A stretch of 64,000 nucleotides of DNA, taken from contig DBTY01000003.1 of NCBI GenBank assembly GCA_002307295.1, positions 1-64,000 of the forward strand, read 5' to 3'. Origin of the DNA: Ignavibacteriales bacterium UBA1304 (lineage in GTDB: Bacteria > Bacteroidota > Ignavibacteria > Ignavibacteriales > Ignavibacteriaceae). Of the stretch, positions 27,393 to 35,244 are shown piece after piece. A model generated the notes under the pieces. The model was not told where the DNA came from, did not search any database, and saw only the letters and a program-made list of their open reading frames with translations. Positions within the stretch are counted from its first letter, which is position 1. Every line of letters begins with the position of its first letter. The position numbers and the translations under genes were made by a program.

Positions 27393-27713
27393 ATGAAACC
27401 TATTCAATTTACTGACGATACATTTGACGCCGAAGTTCTGAAGTCGGACAAGCCAGTGCTTGTGGATTTTTGGGCTACCTGGTGCGGTCCTTGCCGTCAG
27501 ATTGCTCCTATTGTTGAAGAACTTGCCGTTGAATTAGAAGGCAAAGTTAAAATTGGAAAATTAGACGTTGATGATAATCAGCAGACTGCTATTAAATATG
27601 GCGTAAGAAGCATCCCTACTATCCTTATTTTTAAGGATGGAGAGTTAAAAGATTCTATCGTTGGAGCAGTTCCTAAAACTTCAATTGTACAAAGATTAAA
27701 CGCCGTTAATTAA
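27393..27713 (+). CDS. trxA: Thioredoxin, 106 aa
   Basis: Small cytoplasmic disulfide reductase. VLVDFWATWCGPCRQIAPIVEEL contains the active site W30-C31-G32-P33-C34. VGKLDVDDN-like sequence (KIGKLDVDDNQQTA) and the cis-proline in RSIPTILIF are present. Length is standard and there is no signal peptide. A purine-rich GAAGAGGAAAA just before the ATG is a possible ribosome-binding site. The gene is followed at once by a stem-loop overlapping its stop codon, so it is probably a single-gene transcript. Confidence 0.96.
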   Translation: MKPIQFTDDTFDAEVLKSDKPVLVDFWATWCGPCRQIAPIVEELAVELEGKVKIGKLDVDDNQQTAIKYGVRSIPTILIFKDGELKDSIVGAVPKTSIVQRLNAVN

Positions 27714-27726
27714 TCCGGCGTTTATC
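27698..27726 (+). terminator. Hairpin at the trxA stop
   Basis: AAACGCCG (27698-27705) pairs exactly with CGGCGTTT (27716-27723) over a 10-base loop that contains the trxA stop codon. Only a short T run follows, so termination is likely but may be weak. Confidence 0.55.
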
Positions 27727-28250
27727 TATTTGGGACTATTACTAAGCCGGCCAAGACGTATTTTTTATTAATACCATATTGGCGGCTTTTGTTCTTTTTG
27801 AAAATACTGCCCCGGATTTATAACTGCAAATTGTTTATGAACTTATGATTGATTAAATTTAAATGAGTAAACAAGTTTTTCATATATTTTCTGCAAAGAA
27901 AATATATGAAACAGTTTAATTATCTATTAAAGCGTCTTTTTAAGAAAAGAATATCCGGATAATTTTATATCTTATACCTGAATTCTTAAGACGCAACGGC
28001 GTTCTTTGTTAATGGGTCTGCGCAAGCATAGAGATTAGATAATAAAGTATTTATATCTCTTCGGAATATCGTCTGATAATTATTCTATCTCTATAAGAAT
28101 GAAAAATTAAAACTTATCTATATTAAACGGCGTTTGAAAATGTAAATTTCATTCATTCGGCTTTTTATAAACCAATTCTGGTTATGCCGCCCTGATTAAA
28201 TGAACAGACCGCTTTGAATTACAACTACAATAATATCTATTTGGAGTAAA
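27727..28250. other. Non-coding stretch upstream of serA, rich in inverted repeats
   Basis: No convincing open frame. The clearest element is a perfect 14-bp AT-rich stem, 27878-27891 with 27898-27911, loop TGCAAA. Further on, GCGTCTT...AAGAA at about 27932-27946 is complementary, with a 3-base insertion, to TTCTTAAGACGC at about 27982-27993, enclosing about 35 bases. AGAGATTAGATAATAA near 28030 is nearly complementary to a segment near 28080-28095. The set suggests a folded RNA or the remains of a repeat element. No known riboswitch or RNA gene was recognised. GGAG 8 bases before the serA ATG is a usable ribosome-binding site. Confidence 0.4.
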
Positions 28251-29834
28251 ATGAAAAAAATAATTGTAACGGATGCAGTTGACAAAAAGTGTATCCCAAT
28301 ATTTGAAAAGGCTGGGTTTGAGGTTAACTATAAACCCGGAATGCCTTTGGACGAAATTAAGAAAGTAATTGGGGATTATGACGCTTTAATTGTTAGAAGC
28401 GAAACTAAAGCGACTCCTGAACTCATTGCTTTAATGAAAAACATGAAGGTTATTGGCAGAGCCGGAACCGGAGTGGATAACGTGGATATTGACGCCGCTA
28501 CCCGTAAGGGAATCATAGTAATGAATACTCCAGGCGGAAACACAATTTCTACCGCAGAGCACACAATGGCTCTTATGCTTTCTATGTGCAGAAATACAGC
28601 TCAGGCAAATCAATCTTTAAGAAGCGGCAAATGGGAGCGCAAGTTATTTAAAGGCACAGAAGTTCACGGAAAAACTTTAGGCATTATCGGACTTGGTAAA
28701 ATTGGCCGCGAAGTTGCCATTAGAGCTCAGGGCTTTGGAATGATCCCAATAGGATATGATCCTTTGTTAGGACCTGAAGTTTCTTCAAAGCTTGGTATTG
28801 AAGTAGTAGACCTCGACACATTATATTCGCGCGCGGATATTATTACGGTTCATGTTCCGTTAACCGCGCAAACCGAAAACATGATTAATGACGAATCAAT
28901 TAAAAAATGCAAAGACGGCGTTCGTTTTATAAATTGCGCAAGAGGCGGAATAATTGAAGAAGCCGCACTTGTAAGAGCTCTTGAATCAGGCAAGGTAGCC
29001 GGAGCTGCTTTTGACGTTTACGTAAAAGAACCGCCTGAAAAAGATAGCCCTCTTGTAAGCAATCCTAAAGTAGTTTGCACGCCTCACTTAGGCGCGTCAA
29101 CCGAAGAAGCTCAGGAAAAAGTAGCTGTGCAGATAGCCGAACAGATTGTAGACTTATTTAATTCAGATATAGCAAAAGGCGCAGTTAACGCCGCAGCTAT
29201 TCAGGCTTCAGGGAATAAAGAAATTCTTCCTTATGTAGAGCTTGCCGAAAGCCTTGGCGCTATGCATGCGCAGTTAATACAAGGCAAACTGCTAAGTATA
29301 AATATAAATTATAGCGGCGAAAATTTACACTCGTCGGCAACTTTGCTATCTACCGCTACTCTTAAAGGATTCCTTTCTAAAAAGATAGCCGAACAGGTTA
29401 ACCTGATTAACGCTCCGTTCTTAGCAAAAGAAATGGGAATAGTTTTGAATGAAACTAAATCCGGCTCAAACGTAAACTATAAATCTTTAATAAGCGTAGA
29501 GTTTGTTTCAGAGAATGGAAAACGTTTGCTTGCTGGAACTGTATTTGGCAATAACGAAATAAGAATAGAATATATTGATAAATTCCATTTGGAATTGAGA
29601 CCTGAAGGCAATATGATATTTTATTCAAACACTGATAAACCAGGCATGCTTGCAAAAGTTGGCAGCATACTTGCCGAAGCGAAAATAAATATTGCAGGGC
29701 TTTCGTTAGGCCGTTTAGATGTAGGCAAAGAAGCTTTAACCGTAATTAACGTTGACGATAACGTAGATAAAAAAGTAGTCGAGGCAATTTCTTCAATCGA
29801 AGGAATTCACAACGTTTATTCGGTAAAGATATAA
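28251..29834 (+). CDS. serA: D-3-phosphoglycerate dehydrogenase, 527 aa
   Basis: First enzyme of serine synthesis: 3-phosphoglycerate plus NAD+ gives 3-phosphohydroxypyruvate. It is the long type. The substrate-binding domain begins KKIIVTDAVDKKCIPIFEKAGF, with RAGTGVDNVDIDAATRKGI. The NAD-binding fold has TLGIIGLGKIGREVA. The catalytic region has NCARGGIIEEAALV (arginine) and CTPHLGASTEEAQEKVA (histidine after the glutamate loop). An intervening allosteric substrate-binding (ASB) domain covers about 320-450, and a C-terminal ACT domain covers about 455-527 (NTDKPGMLAKVGSILAEAKINIAG), both typical of the type I enzyme. The ACT domain suggests feedback control by serine or another amino acid. 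It stands alone between two long non-coding gaps. Confidence 0.96.
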   Translation: MKKIIVTDAVDKKCIPIFEKAGFEVNYKPGMPLDEIKKVIGDYDALIVRSETKATPELIALMKNMKVIGRAGTGVDNVDIDAATRKGIIVMNTPGGNTISTAEHTMALMLSMCRNTAQANQSLRSGKWERKLFKGTEVHGKTLGIIGLGKIGREVAIRAQGFGMIPIGYDPLLGPEVSSKLGIEVVDLDTLYSRADIITVHVPLTAQTENMINDESIKKCKDGVRFINCARGGIIEEAALVRALESGKVAGAAFDVYVKEPPEKDSPLVSNPKVVCTPHLGASTEEAQEKVAVQIAEQIVDLFNSDIAKGAVNAAAIQASGNKEILPYVELAESLGAMHAQLIQGKLLSININYSGENLHSSATLLSTATLKGFLSKKIAEQVNLINAPFLAKEMGIVLNETKSGSNVNYKSLISVEFVSENGKRLLAGTVFGNNEIRIEYIDKFHLELRPEGNMIFYSNTDKPGMLAKVGSILAEAKINIAGLSLGRLDVGKEALTVINVDDNVDKKVVEAISSIEGIHNVYSVKI

Positions 29835-29870
29835 GAAAGATTCTAATTGAAAAATTTAACGCTCATTTTT

Positions 29871-29900
29871 AATCGCCTCCTTAAAAAAAGGGAGACGATT
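29871..29900 (+). terminator. Hairpin downstream of serA
   Basis: A stem of about 11 pairs with one mismatch (29871-29882 with 29889-29900, A-rich loop) starts 36 bp after the serA stop. No U-tract follows, so it may be a processing or stability element and not a true terminator. Confidence 0.45.
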
Positions 29901-29939
29901 AGATTGAGCTAAATAATTTAAGGAAAAACTGTAATCAGC

Positions 29940-29970
29940 TTGATATTTATACAAAAAATATTTATTTTTG
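29940..29970 (+). promoter_or_regulatory. Candidate Bacteroidota-type promoter (TTG-N20-TAnnTTTG)
   Basis: TTG at 29940-29942 is followed after 20 bases by TATTTTTG at 29963-29970, which fits the TAnnTTTG -7 element described for the primary sigma factor of Bacteroidota. It points towards the hairpin and terminator at 30021-30130. Inference only, because whether this lineage uses that consensus is not shown here. Confidence 0.4.
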
Positions 29971-29976
29971 TAAAGC

Positions 29977-30130
29977 ATGAAATTGAAAAATGAAAATATG
30001 GCGATTCTATCTGGCTGTTGCCTCCAGGAAGTGATTAATTTATCATTCCGGAGGATTACGGATTAGTTTAAACAAATATTAAAGTAATTATAACCCTTCG
30101 GATGTTTTAGTCTGAAGGGTTTTTTTATTT
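29977..30130 (+). ncRNA. Candidate small RNA or leader between serA and the Asp-box protein gene
   Basis: The stretch starts just after a Bacteroidota-like promoter and ends in a strong terminator. In it lies a regular bulged hairpin: CCTCC (30021-30025) with GGAGG (30050-30054), GGAA (30027-30030) with TTCC (30046-30049) and TGAT (30032-30035) with ATCA (30042-30045). Two single-base bulges and a six-base loop complete it. Two overlapping short frames exist (14 and 29 codons from ATGs at 29990 and 29977), but neither has a good ribosome-binding site. No known RNA family was recognised. A regulatory leader of the gene at 30368 is an alternative. Confidence 0.35.
30092..30130 (+). terminator. 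Rho-independent terminator
   Basis: AACCCTTCGGA (30092-30102) pairs with TCTGAAGGGTT (30111-30121), with one G-U pair and an 8-base loop, followed by TTTTTTTATTT. It lies 258 bp after serA and 238 bp before the next gene, so it ends either a serA read-through transcript or the candidate small RNA. Confidence 0.85.
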
Positions 30131-30367
30131 CTGATATTATTATTTAAATTAAAAAACGTTTATTTATGAACGGTTAATATAATATCTTAAAGGTTATAAA
30201 TTCATTTTATAGGTAAAATTGTTATTGACATTTTTAGAAAAAATGATAAGTTATTAACTTTAATTATATTTTACTTTATATATTGCGCCGGGATGTTGCA
30301 TTGTCTCTAAATCCGGAGAGGATTTTTTTTCATTTCATTGTTTTATTTATTAATTAAGGAGAAAGTT
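30131..30367. other. Non-coding leader region of the Asp-box protein gene
   Basis: AT-rich and without an open frame. TTGACA at 30225-30230 is a perfect -35 hexamer, but the sequence at the expected -10 position (TAAGTT at 30247-30252) is a poor match, so the promoter is uncertain. AAGGAG at 30357-30362 is a strong ribosome-binding site and fixes the ATG at 30368. Confidence 0.4.
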
Positions 30368-32227
30368 ATGTTAAAGAAAATTACTGTCGCTTTGATGGTA
30401 GGTTTGCTAATACCCTTTGCTGCACAGGCGCAAAATGCAAATAGCGCAGTTAAGTATGTAGCAAAAAAACAGGCGAAATTATTAATTGACGCGCCAGGCG
30501 CTGAAAAGACTGCTGCAAAACCCGGCGTTACAGCTCCAGCTTCTGTTAAGTCAGACAACTGGGTTATTGTAGATACAATGGGAAATGCATTTGGAGCGGC
30601 AACTCCAACTGTTCGTCCTTTGGTATTTGATCCGGCATCTGGAGTATTAGCTTTAGTACACAGAGGCGGCGGCGCAACAACATATCCTACAGGTTATTCT
30701 GGCAGCGGATATTTATGGTATAATTATTCTACAGATTTTGGGAAAACATGGGTTCGTTCAACAGTTCCTGTTAATGGCAGCGTTTCTGCTAAAGGAAGAT
30801 ATCCAGGCATGGCTATTTCTAACCCTACCGGCGGCGATATCTCAAAAACAACAGCCTTTTTTGCTTGGCCACAGTTAAACGCTGCAGGAACATTTGGCGA
30901 TATTGGCTATGCTGCAGATCAGCCTCTTGCTAACAACGCGCCTTATGCCGTTACTGAGACTCCAGCTGAAGATTTATACAGCTCCGATATGCCTGCCTGG
31001 GCAAGCGATAATAGTCCTTGGATGTTTTGGGCGACTAGATATCAGACTGATAATATTAAATATACAATATTCAGAACTCAGGATTTTGTAACTGTTGAAA
31101 AAGTTAGCCCTCCTCAATTTGATGACACTTCTTTATATAGAAGCGATAGCCCTTTCATTTATTTAGCAGGCGCTGCTTCAAGAAACGGCGTACAATATAT
31201 TGGAGAGATTGGAACATTTAAAGTTTCTGACACATTATTCCATAGCGTTTTACCTGCTTATGCTACATCAACAGATAATGGCGCTACATGGAGCAACTTG
31301 AATATTGTTGATTTTAGAAAAATTCCGGCTATAAAAGCTAGAAATTTAGTAGGTATGTTTGATTCAAAAACAACAGATGCAAGTACTTTAACTGCTGAAG
31401 CTGATCTTAATGTAGATAAAAATGGTTTTGTACATTTTATTTTTGCAGCAGTAGATACTATTGATGTAACTGACGGCGTAGAAGGGAAAGCTACTATAGT
31501 AGAAGTATATCAAACATCAGCAACTACATGGGACGCAAAAATTCTTGCTGATAAACTCCCAGATGACGTTTATGGTCAAGGCCCAGGTCTTGGTCAGATT
31601 GGCGCTGCAACATATCTTGCTACAAATAAAGCAGGCGACATTTTACTTGCTCAATGGGCTATGCCTCCAGTAGGCAAAACAAATATCCCTTGGTTAGACG
31701 TATACCAGTCATACAGAACTTTGAATGGCGAATGGTCTACTCCTGTTAATATTACAAACTCAGATTCAATCAATAACTCTGAAACCCATTTAGCTCGTTA
31801 TCTGGCTCAAGACGGTAATAAGATTACTGCTTTCAGTTTTTCTGCATATGTATCTGGAGCAACAGGTCCTTATACGGATTCTACGTTAGCTACCACAATT
31901 TCTGTATCAGCAAATACTTATACAGTAGCAATTTCAGGAGTTAACGATACTAAACAGACGGTTAATACTTTTGAATTAAATCAAAACTATCCTAACCCTT
32001 TCAATCCAAGCACAAGCATAAAATATTCTGTTCCTTCAACTGGTAAAGTTGTTCTAAAAGTTTATGATATTCTTGGAAAAGAAGTAGCTACTTTAGTAAA
32101 TGAAGTAAAGAATGCCGGAGCATATAATGTAACGTTTGACGCGTCAAAATTAGCTTCAGGTATGTATATCTATTCTATAAACGCTGGTCAATATACAAGC
32201 GCAAAGAAAATGATGCTTCTAAAGTAA
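30368..32227 (+). CDS. Exported Asp-box (BNR) protein with T9SS sorting domain, 619 aa
   Basis: Secreted, probably cell-surface, protein. The frame is open from an ATG at 30338, but AAGGAG followed by ATG at 30368 gives a normal signal peptide (MLKKITVALMVGLLIPFAAQAQ). Two Asp-box motifs, STDFGKTW at about 121-128 and STDNGATW at about 301-308, indicate a BNR/sialidase-type beta-propeller. Catalytic sialidase residues were not identified, so no enzymatic activity is claimed. The last ~80 residues are a T9SS type A sorting domain: NQNYPNPFNPSTS, VLKVYDILGKEVATL, LASGMYIYSINAG, KKMMLLK. A terminator follows, and the receptor gene starts 139 bp downstream. Confidence 0.85.
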   Translation: MLKKITVALMVGLLIPFAAQAQNANSAVKYVAKKQAKLLIDAPGAEKTAAKPGVTAPASVKSDNWVIVDTMGNAFGAATPTVRPLVFDPASGVLALVHRGGGATTYPTGYSGSGYLWYNYSTDFGKTWVRSTVPVNGSVSAKGRYPGMAISNPTGGDISKTTAFFAWPQLNAAGTFGDIGYAADQPLANNAPYAVTETPAEDLYSSDMPAWASDNSPWMFWATRYQTDNIKYTIFRTQDFVTVEKVSPPQFDDTSLYRSDSPFIYLAGAASRNGVQYIGEIGTFKVSDTLFHSVLPAYATSTDNGATWSNLNIVDFRKIPAIKARNLVGMFDSKTTDASTLTAEADLNVDKNGFVHFIFAAVDTIDVTDGVEGKATIVEVYQTSATTWDAKILADKLPDDVYGQGPGLGQIGAATYLATNKAGDILLAQWAMPPVGKTNIPWLDVYQSYRTLNGEWSTPVNITNSDSINNSETHLARYLAQDGNKITAFSFSAYVSGATGPYTDSTLATTISVSANTYTVAISGVNDTKQTVNTFELNQNYPNPFNPSTSIKYSVPSTGKVVLKVYDILGKEVATLVNEVKNAGAYNVTFDASKLASGMYIYSINAGQYTSAKKMMLLK

Positions 32228-32251
32228 ATCTTATTTTACTGATAAATTGAT

Positions 32252-32290
32252 TAAGCGGGCGGCTGAAATATACTGCCCGCTTAGTTGTTT
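32252..32290 (+). terminator. Terminator after the Asp-box protein gene
   Basis: TAAGCGGGC (32252-32260) pairs with GCCCGCTTA (32275-32283), extended by a G-U and a G-C pair inside, and is followed by GTTGTTTT. The U-tract is imperfect, so partial read-through into the receptor gene is possible. Confidence 0.75.
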
Positions 32291-32366
32291 TGGGAGTATT
32301 AAACAGGGTTGAAAACTTGTTTTCTACATAAAAAACTTTCACTTAAACAAAAATTGGTGTATTAAG

Positions 32367-35213
32367 ATGAAGAGACTTTTACTAACTACTTTCTTTATTT
32401 TTGGCATTCTTTTAAGCGGTTCGTTTCAGGTATCAGCACAGTCCGGCGTAGGTAAACTTTCAGGGACGGTTGTAGACGCTGTGACAAAAGAACCGTTAAT
32501 TGGAGCCAATGTTGTAATCGTGGGAACGGAATTGGGCGCTGCGACGAATATTGACGGTAAATATTTCGTCCTGAACATCGTTCCGGGAACATATGAAATT
32601 CGTTTTAGTTTTGTAGGCTATGGGTCAAAGGTTATTAAAAATATCCGCATAGTTTCAGGTATTACTTATGAATTAAATACAGATTTGTCTACCGGAATTT
32701 CGTTAAACGAAGTTGTGGTTACCGGCGAAAAGAAATTTTTTGAAGAGAAATCTACAAATACTACAAAGGTAATTGATTCAAAGGAAATTAGCCGTATACC
32801 TGTTAAAGGTATTGAGCAGTTAGCCTCCTTACAGGCGGGCGTAGTAATTGCCGAAGGAAGCGGCGGAGCTTCCAGCAACGCTACAATTAACGTAAGAGGC
32901 GGCAGAGGCAACGAAGTGCTTTATATTGTAGACGGCGTTGCTCAAAATGATTTATATAGCGGAGGTAATAATTCTCAGGTAAGCAACAACGCAATTGACC
33001 AGATATCGTTTGAGATAGGCGGTTATGAAGCCAAATATGGCGCAGCCCAATCAGGTATCGTTAACGTAACAACTAAACGAGGCGATCCTACTTATGCGAT
33101 TACAGGCGATGCGTTAACTTCTACTTTTACAGATCCATACGGATTTAATCAATATAATATGACTTTTGGCGGTCCAATTATTCCGGGCAATTCAAATCAT
33201 ACTATATTTATTTCGGGCGAACGCGGATGGTATTTAGATCAAAGCCCAAGAGCAATTTCTTTGGTTATTCCGTCAGCCGGGATAGATACGGATGTTTTAC
33301 CTCATAACTCAGCGGGCGTTTGGAGATATTCTGCAAAAACATTCAGTAATTTTAATCCTTTCACTCTTAGCTTTGGCGCAAACATTAATACAAGAAACGC
33401 TCAAACATATAATCACGCTTATGCAAAGAATAATTCTGAACATAATCAGATTACTAAAACAAGCAATTATTCTTATAGCGCCCGATTAAGCGATAACTTA
33501 AGCAAAACTTCATTCTGGAATTTAGTCCTTGGATATAAATTATATAGCTATGAATATGGAGATGGAGTTTTATTTAACAATCTTGAAGCTTATGGAGATA
33601 CGTCATACTATGCTCCTATACAGGGCTCGCAAGTTTCGTTAGACAATGTTCAGTTGTTTTATGCTAAAGGCAGAATTCCAAATGGATATCAAAAACAAAA
33701 CACTTCTACTTTAAGCGCAGATTTGGACTTCACTTCGCAGATTGATAATCACCTTATTGAAGTTGGCGGAGGTTTGAAATTCCCAACTTTAAGATATTAT
33801 AGCATTGCTCCAGTAAGCGTAGCTATAGATAAAGATACCAAAAGCTATGAAGAAAGACTTGTAAATGCGTCTCCATATTATTTTGGCTATGATATTACAG
33901 GTCAGAATACTGCGAATAGCGATGTTTATAAAGTATACGATGGCGAATCTACTCCTGTAGCTGTAGCGCCTAAAAAACCTGTTATCGCTTATGCGTATTT
34001 ACAGGATAGATTTGAACTTAGCGATTTGGTTATAAATGCCGGTCTGAGAATGGATTATTTTGATTCAAAGGCTGATGCGTTAAGAAATGAAAGCCTGCCT
34101 TATGCTTATGGAGATCCTAATATTTTTGACGCGGCTGACTTTGTAAAGAAAAAAGCTGAAGTTATTTTTTCTCCTAGAATCGGGCTTGGCTTCCCAATAA
34201 GCGCCGGTACAGTTTTCCATGCACAATATGGAAAATTTGTTCAGGAACCAGATTTACAAGACGTTTATACGTCTGTTAGCGCTTTGAAAGCGTTAATTTC
34301 TGACGAAAATCTCGGCGTTAATACTGGTAATGTTAGTTCTGAAGTTACTACTCAGTATGAAGTCGGTTTCAGACAGATTCTTGGCGATAACGTAGCTGCA
34401 ATAAATTTAACTGCATTCTACAAAAATACAAAAGGATTAGTTGGAACTACTGTTAAATATTTCCAAAGAGCGGTAGGATCTCAAACATTAAAGTATTATG
34501 GCCCCTCAAATGGAGACTTTGGAACTGTGAAAGGACTTGCTATTACGCTTAATGTTGCAAGAATAAGCTATTTTACATTAGACCTTGATTATACATATTC
34601 AGTTGCTGAAGGAACCGGCTCTTCTACTAGTTCGGCTACTACGGCGGCTTTTAGAAATACTGGCGATAACCCAGTTCCTATTGTTATTGCTCCGTTGGAT
34701 TTTGATCAGAGACATACTGGCGTTGCAACGTTAGACTTCTTAGTGCCTAAAGGCGATCTTGGATTCTTAGAGCAAACATCGTTAAGTCTTATTTTCTCTT
34801 TCAATAGCGGCAGACCTTATACTCCGCTTGAAACAGAAAACATTACTCCTGGAGGAGCGACTAATTTAGGAGAAACAAAAGGTTATGTTAACTCGGCTTA
34901 TGGGCCTGGTTCAAGCAGATTAGATTTAAAACTTGAAAAAACATTTACGCTGTTCAATAATGCCGTAATTACCCCTTACCTTTGGATAGAAAACGTATTA
35001 GATGCGGATAACGTTGTTTCGGTATATCGTTCCACAGGAAGCGCAAACACATCAGGTTATCTTTCTACCGCAGCTGGTGCTGCTTTGGCTAAAGAAAGAG
35101 GCGCATCTTATATAAGCGATTACGAAGCTCTTGAAAGAAATCCTACCAACTATGGAATTCCAAGATTGATTAAGTTGGGAGTAAAAGTTAGTTTCTCAGG
35201 TATAAATCTATAA
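32367..35213 (+). CDS. TonB-dependent receptor with carboxypeptidase-regulatory-like domain, 948 aa
   Basis: Outer-membrane 22-strand barrel receptor. A signal peptide (1 to about 24, ending VSAQ) is followed by a CarboxypepD_reg-like beta-sandwich at about 29-115 (GKLSGTVVDAVTKEPLIGANVVI, NIDGKYFVLNIVPGTYEI), as in SusC-like proteins. The plug domain at about 130-240 has STNTTKVIDSKEISRIP and INVRGGRGNEVLYIVDGV. The rest is barrel, with alternating strands such as YEVGFRQILGDNVAAINL and a C-terminal strand LIKLGVKVSFSGINL. No SusD homologue is next to it. Instead a 1172-residue exported protein starts 31 bp downstream, followed by a PorV-like protein. The cargo is unknown, and a protein-processing or secretion role is as likely as nutrient uptake. 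Confidence 0.93.
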   Translation: MKRLLLTTFFIFGILLSGSFQVSAQSGVGKLSGTVVDAVTKEPLIGANVVIVGTELGAATNIDGKYFVLNIVPGTYEIRFSFVGYGSKVIKNIRIVSGITYELNTDLSTGISLNEVVVTGEKKFFEEKSTNTTKVIDSKEISRIPVKGIEQLASLQAGVVIAEGSGGASSNATINVRGGRGNEVLYIVDGVAQNDLYSGGNNSQVSNNAIDQISFEIGGYEAKYGAAQSGIVNVTTKRGDPTYAITGDALTSTFTDPYGFNQYNMTFGGPIIPGNSNHTIFISGERGWYLDQSPRAISLVIPSAGIDTDVLPHNSAGVWRYSAKTFSNFNPFTLSFGANINTRNAQTYNHAYAKNNSEHNQITKTSNYSYSARLSDNLSKTSFWNLVLGYKLYSYEYGDGVLFNNLEAYGDTSYYAPIQGSQVSLDNVQLFYAKGRIPNGYQKQNTSTLSADLDFTSQIDNHLIEVGGGLKFPTLRYYSIAPVSVAIDKDTKSYEERLVNASPYYFGYDITGQNTANSDVYKVYDGESTPVAVAPKKPVIAYAYLQDRFELSDLVINAGLRMDYFDSKADALRNESLPYAYGDPNIFDAADFVKKKAEVIFSPRIGLGFPISAGTVFHAQYGKFVQEPDLQDVYTSVSALKALISDENLGVNTGNVSSEVTTQYEVGFRQILGDNVAAINLTAFYKNTKGLVGTTVKYFQRAVGSQTLKYYGPSNGDFGTVKGLAITLNVARISYFTLDLDYTYSVAEGTGSSTSSATTAAFRNTGDNPVPIVIAPLDFDQRHTGVATLDFLVPKGDLGFLEQTSLSLIFSFNSGRPYTPLETENITPGGATNLGETKGYVNSAYGPGSSRLDLKLEKTFTLFNNAVITPYLWIENVLDADNVVSVYRSTGSANTSGYLSTAAGAALAKERGASYISDYEALERNPTNYGIPRLIKLGVKVSFSGINL

Positions 35214-35244
35214 TTGAGTAATTTCATTTAAAGGAAATTTAGAT

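Noticed and set aside
29977..30066. 29-codon frame inside the serA downstream gap
   Set aside because: No ribosome-binding site and no recognisable sequence. The hairpin and terminator explain the region better as RNA.
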